Origin: Breviolum minutum Mf 1.05b.01
Lineage: Eukaryota; Sar; Dinophyceae; Suessiales; Symbiodiniaceae
Direction of reading: 5' to 3'
NCBI GenBank assembly: GCA_000507305.1
Contig: DF239746.1
Span: 28,933 to 92,932, forward strand
DNA length: 64,000 bases
Part shown: in pieces, positions 38,258 through 50,049 of the stretch
Position numbering within the stretch: the first letter of the stretch is position 1
Layout of the letters: every line of letters starts with the position of its first letter
Program-made: the position numbers and the translations under genes
The notes under the pieces: generated by a model
What the model was told of the DNA's origin: nothing
Databases searched by the model: none
The model's input: only the letters and a program-made list of their open reading frames with translations

Positions 38258-41184
38258 TCAACTGGGCGCGTCCTCCACTTGCACTGGGTTTGAGCTGTGG
38301 ACAATCGCCTCTTTGATGCCTCTGCAGATGTATCATCGAGACTCGAGACATGAATTCATTTTTGTTGAGGCGAAAAAACCTGTAGCCAGGATTCTAAGGC
38401 AATGTTCTTAGGCAAATAAGATATTGGGACACAAGAATAGAGACTTGGCATGGACAACACACGAATCCTCAAAATCGATCAACCTGACGGATGAGAGGTT
38501 TTGCATTGCAAACAACTTGCGGTCACCCACTTCCAAGCCTGGGGCAACTTCTCCGATAAAGAAATCTTTGACTATCAGGCCTCCGGCAGCTTGTGTACTT
38601 GCACAGTACGGCACCGGCAACAGGAACATCAAATGCCAAGAATGAACTCAAATTCACAGAATCATTTGGATGTCTTACAGTACTATAGATTTCCTTCTCA
38701 AGGCAACTATTGCCTATGAAGTGTATATGATTGCATGCAAAGCCGAGGGAGAGCAATTTGGAGCCCGTAGATTCGCCAAGGTTCGACTGTTGACAACCGC
38801 CCACGAATACACACATCATCAAGTCCGCTTACTGCTTCAAAACCATGTCTTAAAGATTCAGGAATGCAGGAAGCATTCCTGCAATCCCAAATGATCCAAA
38901 GTATATCCAAAACATTCAGATTTTCATGAAATTGCTCCAAAAAAAAAAGGGCAACCATTGCCTGGGCGCAAGGGATGGTGTTGGGCAGCTTTCACTGCCC
39001 CTCCGTTGTTTTTTTTGGCGTCAGAGCGAGTGGCCCGGAGCCCAGTAGCGAAAGCTTTCCCTTCGTTGACCTGCCAACCATGGGATGACTTCAAGGTTCA
39101 TGCTACAAGTTGGTATGGTATGTTCTACCCAACTCTGGATGCCAGTGACTCGGCAGTGGGGATCTCGATTTGTTTTTGCCTTCATTAATTTCAGCATCAT
39201 TTTCGGAGACAGCATCTCTAAAAAGGTATCTAGTGTCATTTGGGTTATGACTGTGGACATCCAAAGGCAGCAAATCTCATCTGCCTTGGGCTCTGGGATA
39301 CCAAAGGGACACGCGCAGGAGCGAGGTGCGCTGAAGCTGTCAGCCTGTCCAACAAAGGAAGCCCGAAATGCACAAAAATTCCATAAAAATGTGAGGGACC
39401 AAGAACTTTGGGCGTGCCATCTACTTTTACAGTGGAGGCCTCAAACTTCAAACTAGTCGGGTTACCAGATACTTAAAATCTCACGCATGTCCTTGATCGA
39501 GGCCCTATCAAGCACGTCGCTCGGGAGATTTTGACAACGGCAACGCAAGTGAACATCCGAATCGGTGGATTTCTCATGGGCTCATTTTCCGCCCGAACTG
39601 GCTCAGCTGAAGAATCGGTTGTCCTAATCCTCATCCTGGATCACAAACCTTGGTCACCTGAACCATTTGAACTGAACCAGAATGAATTCAGCTTGATATA
39701 TAAATATATAACATGTATCTATGTTATATCAATAAAAATAATGTTGATATATGTCGCATATGCATATACCATATATGTATACTGTATACGTATGGTGTTT
39801 TCAGGTATTTTCCAAGTTTCGATTCGCCGCTTGGATTGTCGCACCTGGTGCGTTGCTGCTTGCGTACCATGCTCCCGCTTTGGTGTGCCCCATTTCTGGA
39901 CCTGTGGGATGATCCAACTTGGGTAATGAGGAGAATCAAAGTAGTCAAGCTATAAAATACTATGCTGGATGTATTGCTGAGCTCTCAAAACATTAGTTAT
40001 GTATGTAGTATGTACTCTTGTGTCAATGCATCTCTTTGCTCCTCAAATCAGTCCGACCCCGTCTTGTCTAGGCTAGTCTACAATTAGCTTAAAATCCTTC
40101 TGCATATATAGTGCAACCAAACATGATCTAAAGACCCTCGAACCGCCTGGGTATCATGTGGTCAACTGTTTCACAAATTTCGAGACCGGGCTCAGGCCCA
40201 AGGTTATTTTGAAGGACAATTCCGTTGGGATTCCCTTCAACCACCATTTCCTGTGAGATCAATGGTTTGGTGACGATGCTTCCAAAGAACATAATATGTA
40301 ACATGATACTGTTGATGGAAGAGATCCTGCACAACCTGGGATGTACAAAACCCTGTAAAATCCTGGGATAAACTACCAATCAATCAACTGGTGATCGCCG
40401 GGATTTCTTCCATCGACAGTATAACAATATATATATTATATTAAAAACATATATATATATAATATATATATGATATATGTATACAACATGCAATTGTTCA
40501 TGGCAATTTAGGCTGTAAAAAAACCACACGCATTGCGTCATCAAGCCTCATGGCCCAAGCCAGCACAAAGGGTGGCATCAAAGGGAAAGGGACCACAGCT
40601 GCGTGGCGCCTGGAAATGTAGCATGCTACAAATCGTTTCATGTCTACACCGAATCTTCGGTTCACCTATTTGGAAAAGCAAAGGATGGAAGTCCTAAAAG
40701 CATCCAAAAACGCTTTTGGTCAATGTTACATCGCAAACAATACACAACTAACATGAAGTCCTGTTAAGAAAAGAAACTGCAAGCGAATGTTCAAAACCCC
40801 TACAGGCCGCTTCCCCCATCAACCTGACTCGGCTTCACCTTTGCTGGAATCAGACCTGGGGTGATTGCTCAACATCGAGGTAAAGGAAACCCTGTTTTGG
40901 TCATGCGGGTGGGCTTCATAGGAGCCAGTATATGCGTCTCCATTCAAGCCTCATCTTCTGTACAAGATTTATCCTACATAATAAATGACACCTTTTTACG
41001 GGGCTGAAAAATCACATCCTCTCCTTCCCTCACCAAATGAAGCCACCTGGTGGCATCCTCATATTTTCTAACCTCAGTTGCGCCGAAACTTCGGGTTGGA
41101 TGGCCGAATCATGGGCAGCTTTTAGCATATATCTTACAGAGAGGTGTTCTGTCCAAACATCTCAGGATTTTTCAGACGATGATC
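38258..41184 (-). CDS. Uncharacterised 13-exon protein
   Basis: Exons 41138-41184, 41047-41072, 40824-40855, 40547-40609, 40147-40250, 39845-39901, 39539-39635, 39407-39439, 39252-39344, 38996-39070, 38714-38786, 38484-38580, 38258-38321. They join in phase into 286 codons plus a TGA at 38258. Nearly all acceptors are AG/G; donors at 40547, 40147 and 38714 are GC. No known domain recognised. A motif occurs twice: QAPRSCGPFPF (40609) and SAPRSCACPFGIPEPK (39344). The C-terminal part (IHFIGLIVKDFFIGEVAPGL, then LFAMQNLSSVRGIKEAIV) looks folded; the middle is polar and basic. The start is not found; exon 41387-41423 (ELPKPAVWGPKD) may precede it but is out of phase. An R2 element sits in one intron. 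Confidence 0.72.
40308..40420. repeat. Family R2 inverted-repeat element
   Basis: ACTGTTGATGGAAGAGATCC at the left and GGGATTTCTTCCATCGACAG at the right, with ACCTGGGATGTACAAAACC and CAACTGGTGATCGCC inside, reversed relative to the copy at 28397. It sits between exons 40250 and 40547 of the 13-exon gene, so it is intronic. Confidence 0.8.
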
Positions 41185-41429
41185 CTGGCTAAACAATATT
41201 GCCATGAAAGGGTGAAACAGCAGTGTCTGTCACTGATCTCAGACCTGTCTTTATCTCAGATTTCTTCAACTTCCTTTACAGCAGCTCCTATATTCAAATT
41301 TCAAACCTATCCTATCTCTACATACACTACAATGCCTTGGCGTGCAAGCAACATGACCCCATGTCACCCCATATCTCCGTTCCAACCATCCTTGGGACCC
41401 CAAACGGCAGGCTTTGGCAGCTCCTTAGA

Positions 41430-42525
41430 CCAATCAAAGTGGGGCCCGTTGCTTCCCCAGCATCGTGGATTGAACATTGGGGAATCTCAACTATCCCTGG
41501 GAAATTTTCCACATTTTGAACTCCAAACTTCATGGAGGTTTGCTTCAAACCGATGACTTTTCCATGTTCAAGTTGGGGTGATTTTTAGGTTTCCAATGGT
41601 GAATTTTCAGGGCTGTAAATCACATGTTCTATGCATCTGAGCGAATTTGATCAGGCATCACTAGGGTACATCACTGTAATTCAGCTAGGTACATTTATTG
41701 TGTCTATCTTGTATTGGTAACATAAAGACTTACTTCCAACCCCCTGCCCGGAGAGATTATGCCATGTAACTGTAAAAACTATACTTTGCAAAACAACTAC
41801 GGTGATGACAATGATACCAAGCAGAAATGAAGTACTTCTGGAATATTATTGAGATTCTGAGATAAATACATATGCTCAAGTTTCCCTATCGCTTCACGCA
41901 ATAAAACTCACAAATTTCGATTCCTATGGCGGCTACATCGCGACTTTTGACCCTTGCACATATAAATAATAAATATACATTATTACACACTCTGCGAAAT
42001 CTCATGGTATCATCGAAGCAGCACAGTCTCTCATGCAGCTGAAAGACTGGATCTTCTCTGGTTCCATATGGGCGGTGGGCGAGAAGGGAAAGACCTGTGG
42101 AGATGCAAAGATATCTCTGCTCCCTCCACTCAGGACAAAGCAATGGGACAAAACATACAACATTTATAACATTGGTTGTTTCAATTGGATGATTCCAAAT
42201 CTTTGCCAATAAAAATGGGTGTTTCAACAAGTATCCATCCATTAAAAAGTACTTGTTTGGGGTATCAGGCATACAACATTCTACAACAAAACGCACACCA
42301 ACAATCTCCGTGAAGCGACAGACCCTGAGCTGGCCTTGTTTTTGTCATCATCCTCCAGTAGCCCTCAAGGGTGCAACTGGTGCAACGGCAACAAAAAACC
42401 CTTCGAACACATGTTTGTGTCCGGCCATTGTGTAAAAAAAAATGAAAAACCAGAAAGACCGTCTCCAAAATGCCCTCTGGAAATCTATTCAATAGAAGGA
42501 GCTTGTATTGCCAGTATATACCTGC
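41430..42525 (-). CDS. Two possible exons with ambiguous frame
   Basis: AG/G acceptors at 42123 and 42363. The 42123 segment is open in all three frames (one gives FASPQVFPFSPTAHMEPEK, another QRYLCISTGLSLLAHRPYG). The 42363 segment gives LLEDDDKNKASSGSVASRR in one frame. Between 41430 and 42000 I see no convincing exon. Confidence 0.3.
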
Positions 42526-42645
42526 CTGAAGTCATCAGGTCCATTTCCTGTTTGCAGCCAAAGATTCTGCCAATGTACCCAGTGAGGATGGTGTCCAGCA
42601 TGCTATCCCTTAATTGGCCACCAAGAATGTCCATAGGTGAACTCA
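42526..42645 (-). CDS. Exon, unknown
   Basis: 39 codons between CAAG at 42645 and TTCAG/GCAGG at 42526: SSPMDILGGQLRDSMLDTIL then TGYIGRIFGCKQEMDLMTS. The opposite-strand frame over 42336-42653 is its shadow. Confidence 0.5.
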
Positions 42646-42927
42646 CTTGCTGATATATTGTTTTCAAAGTATGTGAGATGTGCTTAAATTGAAATAGCCG
42701 AGTTCATCCTGGTGTTTGAGATGTGGTATGTGAATCATGAACATTTATATATTATATAATTTATTGCAAATTAACAGAATCAGACATGCTAGTTGGTACT
42801 GCAAAAAACGTTTTGTCGCAGGCTTTCGCAGTAGTTCCATACTACTGTCTAAAGTCTAAAGGCGGTGTTCAAGACTTCAATCGCTAGATGTTGATAATAA
42901 TCGACCAAACAGGTTCAAATCATTTAC

Positions 42928-43044
42928 TTTGGTAAGTGTCGTGAAATCATTTTGGAAGCAAACAAGATCGTCAAAAAGTGAAGCGGGCAAATCAGAAGAC
43001 TTCCTGGAACTGTGTCTGTAGAAATCTTCACCTAACAATTCCCT
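42928..43044 (-). CDS. Exon, unknown
   Basis: TTCAG acceptor and CCAAA/GTAAATG donor, 39 codons in phase 0-0: RELLGEDFYRHSSRKSSDL then ASLFDDLVCFQNDF. Confidence 0.5.
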
Positions 43045-43220
43045 CTGAATTGCCAACCACGGGTTCTGGCTCACAAACCAAATATAAAACAATTTCCAAG
43101 TATGAAGAAACCAACATCATACTGCTGGTAGTACACACTGTCAAGGCAACAACTGGGAAAGCATCACAAGTTGCTGCCATGGTTCCATGCAAAGCCGCCA
43201 CTCTTTGAAGTCATGGGGAC

Positions 43221-43335
43221 CTGCATGGCATTGAGGGTCGGTCCTTTTCCAACACGTTTCGTGAAGGCTCACGTTGTTGATAAAATGGTGATATCATGGG
43301 ATAGGTGCTATGATAATTTCCAACAATACATCCAT
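43221..43335 (-). CDS. Exon, unknown
   Basis: CATTCAG acceptor at 43335, TGCAG/GTCCCC donor at 43221, 37 codons: GNYHSTYPMISPFYQQREPS then NVLEKDRPSMPC. Confidence 0.5.
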
Positions 43336-43339
43336 CTGA

Positions 43340-44720
43340 ATGAAGAATGAAGCAGGCCAAAAGTTGCAAATACAACAGTTGAATAGAAATATTGCACAAA
43401 GATATGTGTATCATACGCATGTCAAAGAGTATCAGCTTAGATAGAAGGTATCTATGTAGATACCCATAAGATACCAATATTATACCAATATTGTTCTTGT
43501 GACATGATACATTCATTTCAAACCTCCTTGAGACAGCACTACAAGTACCGCCCAACATCCACCAATTACCACGCCTCGGGTGCAGATGAACCTGGATGTT
43601 TCATACGTTTCACGCTGGTGCAGTAGGCACATCTAAGGCTATGAACCACTGAAACTGATTCAGCCTACATTCAATGTGGCAACCTACAGGTACGTTCAGT
43701 GTGGCAAGTCAGATTCTTTTACCTTTGGCGAATGACAAAGGTATATAAGTGTAGAATCTACACGTGGTTACCGGGAATCCATGGCAATCTGGACACACAA
43801 GAGTACAAAAAGAGTGGTGTGCGTCGAGGAAATGATAACATCTCCATCAACTTTTGACACATCTCCTGATAGTCCCCCCTAATTCCGAACTGGTTTTTTT
43901 TTTCGCAGCCTTGATTTCAATCATTTTTCAATGAATCCCATCCTTCCCCACCCCCAAAGCTGAGAGATTTTTCGGCGATTTCAGGCCTTCCGGTGCTGGG
44001 AGTGTACCTGCTTGGGAATGCGCTAAAAACCATGGTCTCAACCCTTGAAATTTACCCATGACCCCTGAAACAATGATGGTTAAAAGGCTACATTCCTACA
44101 AGTACACCTGCTGAATCATGGCCACCCAAAATTTTATATTAAAAGTGATCCAATCGTGCCGGTAGATCCTGAAGATTTGCTGTAGAGTTGTAGATGTGGT
44201 GCATGCTTGCCAGATGTACTGTACTGCACTTATACATGCCATATGCCATATATATATATATACTATACGTATATATGTGTTATAGTATGTTTTAGAAGGG
44301 TGTCGAGTTATGTACCAAAAAACTGCCATGGTCTCGTCGTTAGGTGCAATGCCATGGGTTGGTTCCTGATTTTCATCGAAATCCATGCACGGCCAACATT
44401 CCAAAATGTGCAAATGTCAGATCATAATCTTTCATTAAGCTCAAAAGATTGTGAATTGGACTCAGACCCTTTAGTCCTAAATAAACCATGATGTGATGTT
44501 AATTTCAGGTCTCAAATTGTCTAAATGATCTTCACTGGAATATCACATAAAACCCCGTTTGTGCAACATGTTTATAATGTACAAATATTTATATATATAT
44601 ATATATGTTTATATCGTGTTTATATCATATAATATATCAATTTGGGAGGATGAAGGTGTATGTTCATATCATTTTGGGAGGTGTTTTGTCACCACAAACA
44701 TCGATTTTGGAAAACTTTCA
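43340..44720. other. Stretch without a convincing exon
   Basis: AT-rich, with TA microsatellites near 44245-44275 and 44590-44607. I found no exon with both splice sites and protein sense. Confidence 0.5.
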
Positions 44721-44722
44721 GC

Positions 44723-44757
44723 CTTGGAATCCGTCATGAAGTTCGCTCTGAGTGAAC
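44723..44757 (-). CDS. Short exon, unknown
   Basis: GAG/G acceptor, CAAG/GCTG donor: FTQSELHDGFQ, 11 codons. Supported only by splice sites and composition. Confidence 0.4.
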
Positions 44758-45402
44758 CTCATTGGCTCATTGACCCATATTGTCACCGGCGCCAAACACT
44801 GGAAGTGCTCAATATATGGGAATCCTGGAAATTCTCATAACATCTAAGCCCTTGCTACTGGATCTTTATACGGGTTAACGGTCAATGACTTATGATGGCT
44901 TAGGACCATTTGAACCAACTTGCCTTTAGAGCATGGCATATATCAGAGAATCTGATCATATCACCAGTCCAACCAAGCGCCGAAATACTGCGCTGGCAGT
45001 ACAATCCCTGTTACACCATAAAAATATCTATACATAAAGACTAAGCATGCCGATGTACAGAAAGGGCAACAACCAAAACCGCACTACACCATTGGACATT
45101 GGACATTAATGCATCATGGATGAACATGTTGCCCAGAACGGAGCTGAAAAGATGTTTTCGACCATGGTCTTCGACAAATTCCAGGAATGTCAACAAAAAA
45201 CACCCATTTACCACCCACACCCATTTCATAATGATCAAAAAACATCAAAAAACACTGCCTATGGTATGACCCAAAAGGTAGGGTACCGATTCACAGATCC
45301 ATTGTCTTCATTGTTGAGACGTTTCCAAGCATCTTAAGGGTTTAATCCTAAGCACCAGGGACACAAAACCCTTCCCCCCACAGTAACAAGTAACAGCATG
45401 AC

Positions 45403-45467
45403 CAGCGCTTCCGCTCGCTTCAACGGCAACGGCGAGCGGGTCAAGGAGCCGAAGGTCTCGGTTTATC
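45403..45467 (-). CDS. Exon with RDLRLLDP motif, possibly MRS2-type magnesium channel
   Basis: CCAG/G acceptor at 45467, then INRDLRLLDPLAVAVEASGS, with a GT donor near 45403 (or a GC donor slightly earlier). RDLRxLDP is typical of the N-terminal domain of MRS2/CorA-2 magnesium channels of mitochondria and plastids. The GMN motif and membrane segments were not found nearby, so the call is tentative. The plus-strand frame beginning at 45399 is its shadow. Confidence 0.35.
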
Positions 45468-45874
45468 CTGGATCGGTTTGTTTGATGGATATGGAAATTG
45501 TGGAACACGTAATGTGCGACATAGACACATAATATCAATACCATGTTTTCTTATGTACTTTATACATATCAGGGGTGCATAAATACATATATTTGGGTTG
45601 AGGGTGTACTTAGGAAAAATAAAAGTCTGATACCTCTGAAATCTTCATCGAAAGCTTCTAAGAAGAGACACATGTCACGCATGTGTTCCGCAAATACAAA
45701 GAGTATGCGCATGCATTTGAAGCATGTACTGTGCATGTGCTTATATAAGCTGTTGTCGATACATGTTAATGCTCAATTATACTCTGCACGTCTCCGCACT
45801 TTACACTCTGCATATCTGCATTATGGTTCTTGTATGTGTAATGATACGCCTGTGAAGGGATCATTGAGTTTTAC

Positions 45875-45937
45875 CGAAATCAATGGCATGAAGTGGTCCA
45901 TTCTTTCAATGCGTACTCCCGCAGTCAAGAACATGCC
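45875..45937 (-). CDS. Exon, unknown
   Basis: GAG/GGC acceptor, TTTCG/GTAAAAC donor, 21 codons in phase 0-0: GMFLTAGVRIERMDHFMPL. A following exon near 45630-45655 (KLSMKISE, GAG/GTATC) would continue in phase. Confidence 0.5.
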
Positions 45938-46488
45938 CTCATTCGCAAGATGTCTAGTAGTGAGTCTGAATTGTTTGGGTCAAATTGTATATATAGTTCA
46001 TTGAAAAAATGTAATTAAATGCTCCGACAAGCCCCACAACGGGCAAATACATCCTGCATTGGGGAGATGTTGTTTCTCTCCTTTGTGATACAACGATCAA
46101 ACTCATACCACTAATGAACCTAATGTAATCCAATAAATTTTACAGTATCTCCATGCAGTGCGGCACATCAATCCCAACTAAATATAGCATGACACCCAGC
46201 ATGTCAATATCCCTTGTCTTCCAAGCTCCTTAACTGACACTCCGTCTTTGCCGCCGGCTCTAATTATGGGCCAGCCAACTAATGTACGCTGGAGAAAAGG
46301 TGCTGCGGAGTCAATGTCAATGATGCAAGCGCAGTGAGCCTTTCATGTGAAGGCATATGGTGAAAATGACAATGGTACATTACGCTATGTAGAATATATT
46401 CCTACACGGTATACTATGATGTTTGTATGCTTCTGTATTTATGTGTTTGCTTTGTGAAGGGTAATGTTTTTTGTTACACTTAGTCACC

Positions 46489-47821
46489 TTAGTCCAGTCG
46501 CAGTTGTTTGAAGTTCTTGAGTTTCAGCCCTTTCCACCACCCACGAGCCTCTTTGGCGCGAAAGCCTCTGGAGTTGCTGTGGCTTTGAGATGTTCTTTTC
46601 ATAGCCAGCTAGCTTGGCACAGCATCCAACATATGCACAATGCAAATGTTGGCTCAAGATAACTCACTCCGTTTTGTTCATATATATATATATACATGTC
46701 ATGTACAAATCATATACATCAAGAAATCATACAGAAGGTGCACATCAAAAATACTTGGACCTATCAAATCTCCCGACTGTTGTCAGGCAGCTTCATGATC
46801 CATCTCTTATGATCTCTTGGTTTCGACGGAATGCGCCTGGCAGGTTCAGCTCCACTTCATCACCAAAGACTCGGCCTGTCATCGCTCGGACATCCTGGCG
46901 AAAGCCCAGATGAAAGAATCACATCTCCAACACACCTATATAGAAATTCGGTCCAGAACAGGTGGAGACTGATACACATCATAGTAACTTTGTAATATCG
47001 ATTTCACAATTACAAGAGACAGTACCATGTTCGCAATGTGTTTCTACTTTACAAGAGACTCTCGTAAGGACTGCGTGTTCTTGTGCCTGTCCTGGGTGAT
47101 ACCACCAGGCTCATTTGGTGCCACATGGGTTCCACAAAGAGCATCCAGCAAGGTAGTCTTCCCATGATTGATGTGGCCCAACCTCTCTAGCTCCAGCTTG
47201 GAAAACGTGTGGGCTAATTAGCGTGTGGTAACCGGAACCTGGGGCACTACCAGTGAGGTTTACGGTTGAATACCAACGGCTTTTTTACAACCAATAGCAA
47301 GCACTTTTTCCCCAATGACAAAGGGCTGCTGGCGGATGTGATCTGGTAAAATGCACTCAGACTCATTGCAAAAACCCAAGATTCTCACGAATCTTATCTG
47401 CGAACTGCATGCACATGGGTGCGGCTCAAATTAAGTGTGGCAAGCGTCGTCAACGGAATATCAAGCTAAATATGCATATTATTTTATCCAAATAGGTGTG
47501 TACATATATATAATATATATGTTGGATGTATAACATCAATATATTATGTATAGAATAGATACAGTGCGTATTTCTGCATCAAATCAATATCAGAAATGTA
47601 CATAAATGTTAGATTGTCAGATTGTAATCGATTATATCCAATATCCGAATATCCATCAATATCCAAGAATAGATGTCAGCGGACCTCCCTCATCTCTGGG
47701 CATCCAAACACAACCACCACTGGAATGGCTGCAGGATCACGTGGTAACAATGGCCAATCCGCTTCGACATCTACCTGTGCGGATCTCATGTCATGCCTAC
47801 TGGGCCTACTGGCCAGCCTTC
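46489..47821 (-). CDS. infB: Translation initiation factor IF-2-like, G1/G2 region, with a stop
   Basis: Exons 47710-47821 (ends [18 protein letters not shown]), 47053-47182 ([15 protein letters not shown], then [11 protein letters not shown]), 46837-46894 ([17 protein letters not shown] donor) and 46489-46565 ([17 protein letters not shown]..., TAA stop). All join in phase. The G1 loop GHINHGKTT matches the GHVDHGKT signature of IF-2, and GGITQ is the switch-I motif. Read to the stop, the protein lacks G3, G4 and domain II. If exon 47182 instead ends after GGITQ at a GA donor (47092), it would run in phase into exon 26590 of the IF-2 exons far downstream. The two last exons may then belong to an alternative transcript or another gene. 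Confidence 0.75.
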
Positions 47822-48384
47822 CTGTTGGAAATCCGGAAAGTCAATGGCAAATTGGAACATGTGTGAAAGCCCCCAAGAAAGCCATCCAGCAAAAAAAATG
47901 CGTGTGCTCTACCCCATTGTCAGGGTGAAGGTGTACAGTGTAGACTAATCTTCAACAAAGGAACGTGTAACGCGCAAACGCTCACATATAATACGATCCT
48001 ATACATATTTCGCATAATATGAAAAAACACAGGCAAATGGACAAGAGATCCCCTACTTGGTTTCAGCCTTGTTTCTCAGTGTTTGACAACAATTTCGCAC
48101 ATGATGGATCCCGTTGTCCGACTGTGGAGGGTGGTTGTTCACAAACATGCGGCATATTAGGACCTATCTCTTTTCGGGGGTACGGGTACCCACACCATTC
48201 CCATCCATTCCCCACCTTGTGCTTAATATCATTTTGCATTCATTTTGCTGAAAAAAATCTGTGAACCGGCATAGTCCTACAAACCTGCCGGGCAATGCTA
48301 CTTTAGTACTTTCAATCTCTGCAAAAAACTTGCAGTTGCTCATATGCATATAGAATTTCAAAAATACTTAGACATAATACATAC

Positions 48385-48455
48385 CTTTGTATATACAGTC
48401 TAGATAATCCTTCTGCTCTGGGTCTCCAAACTAACTCAGGGAGATATCCAAACTT
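48385..48455 (-). CDS. Exon, unknown
   Basis: CTTGCAG acceptor and CAAAG/GTATGT donor, 23 codons: KFGYLPELVWRPRAEGLSR then LYIQ. Another possible small exon lies at 48286-48320 (IESTKVALPG). Confidence 0.45.
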
Positions 48456-48993
48456 CTGCAAGGGATAAGCCACCATGTCGAAGGGCAGCAACACCTAAAG
48501 CTACGTGAGTGCATTCCAAACTTTTTCGACCATGTACTTTTTTTGTAAGCGAGTGTGACCAGGCTCGATTGGGATCAAGGCATAATCATTGTAGTTGGAT
48601 CATGTTCTTGTTGCAAAAACTGTGATGGATAATCACATCAAAAAACAGATTGAAATGATAAGGAACGATGTGAATAGTGAGAAATAGTGAGAAATAATGA
48701 TAAATGATATGCAATTTTAATGCAAAAGTCTTATGCAACTTCGCCGGCAAGCCTTGCGTTTCGAAGTTGATTCAAATTCACGGCCTTCAAAGTCCTGATC
48801 GATTGCGAAATGTCCAAGAATGATCTCATGGAAAACTCTCTTATGTACAGAGTCCAGACTTAAATCATGTTCCAGCACAAGACTTGCTATGTTATATAAT
48901 GTTAAAACATACAGTATACAGTATACACCTTATATCATCAAACCCTGCTGAGCTAAGATGAAAAGAACGTGGGGTTTTTCAATGAGATGTGAC

Positions 48994-49142
48994 CAGACAT
49001 GTGAGGAAAGTTCAGCCTTCCTTGCAAGGTGCCCCGATGCAGTGCGTCCTTCCAATAGTACTTGCCACTCATTGAACCTCAGTCAATTGCTTGGCTGTCA
49101 GCCAAGCTGCAAACTTGATTCGTTTGATTTGTTTTTGCAAAC
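48994..49142 (-). CDS. Two joined exons, unknown
   Basis: Exon 49078-49142 (poly-pyrimidine CTCAG/GT; LQKQIKRIKFAAWLTAKQL, GAG/GTTCA donor) and exon 48994-49048 (AAG/GAC; DALHRGTLQGRLNFPHMS, GT donor), joined in phase 0. Basic, helical. Confidence 0.5.
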
Positions 49143-49487
49143 CTGAGCGACCAAAAAAAAAGGGCCCAATGGCCAGCAACAATATATAACAATATGTTTG
49201 CCAGCTCCAAACTTTGCAGGAATATTGCAGAAGTGTTAGGAACATATCTGAAACAGACCTATTAAAAACTATCTTAGGCAATGTTTTCTTTCCAACTTAA
49301 TCAGGACCTCATAGGTGTCGCACGCACTCCAAGCACTCGCATGGTGTTGGCATAGTCTAGCCTTGCAAAACAACACCAATGTCGCAACTGTCAACAGTGT
49401 TAGATTTGAACGGAAGGAATCCTATCAAACCATATATGAACGGACCTACCTCGCCCTACCGCAACTTTATGCTGGCTTGCTTTCAGT

Positions 49488-49613
49488 TCACCAATCATGA
49501 TGATCCTTGTTACACAGCTTTGCAGCCCCACAAAAACGGCAGTGGAACAAGGTATTCTCCCTGTAATCCCATGTAAAACCTGTCTGACATTGCCAAATCT
49601 CTGACACATTTGC
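49488..49613 (-). CDS. 3' end of a gene with a zinc-binding-like C-terminus
   Basis: Exon 49580-49613 (KCVRDLAMSD) joins in phase to terminal exon 49488-49560: ENTLFHCRFCGAAKLCNKDH, then HDW and TGA at 49488. The CxxC plus Cys/His cluster suggests a small zinc-binding tail. A possible preceding exon is near 49645-49692 (KKWLERSSFVRISAK). Confidence 0.55.
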   Translation of the reverse strand, partial: ANVSEIWQCQTGFTWDYRENTLFHCRFCGAAKLCNKDHHDW

Positions 49614-50049
49614 CTTCAACCAAATAAACCAAGCCCCTGCACAAGGCAACTTTAGCAGAAATTCTCACAAATGAACTCCTTTCCAGCCATTTTTTTCTAG
49701 GTTCCGCCAGTCCCAATTTGCCTCAAAAGCACACGTAACTCGGTGGCAGACACAAAGGTTGGCAGCCTCAAGGTGAAATTGGAGGGGCAACCTACAACCT
49801 CAACACTCCACATGAGTTACCAACAAAATTTGGTACATGGCGAAGGGACATTCTGAGGCCCCTATTGATTTTGCAGTGATGGCAAAATCCTACTATGACT
49901 TGGTCATACCTGATTTTGTCCGATACTCATATCACTCTAGCATCCCATGGGACTGGCATATTTACCTACATTTACCATAAACATCAACGTAATGTAGGTA
50001 AATATACCAGTCCCATAAACATCCCATATGCCCTATGGTTATATTCAAC

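Noticed and set aside
41050..41556. 168-codon plus-strand open frame
   Set aside because: It overlaps minus exons at 41047-41072, 41138-41184 and 41387-41423, which have splice sites; the plus frame is their shadow.
45116..45337. Plus-strand frame with GAEKMFSTMVFDKFQECQQ
   Set aside because: Protein-like but no splice sites, and the only plus-strand candidate in the area; the minus strand is also open (HGRKHLFSSVLGNMFIHDA). Undecided, not annotated.
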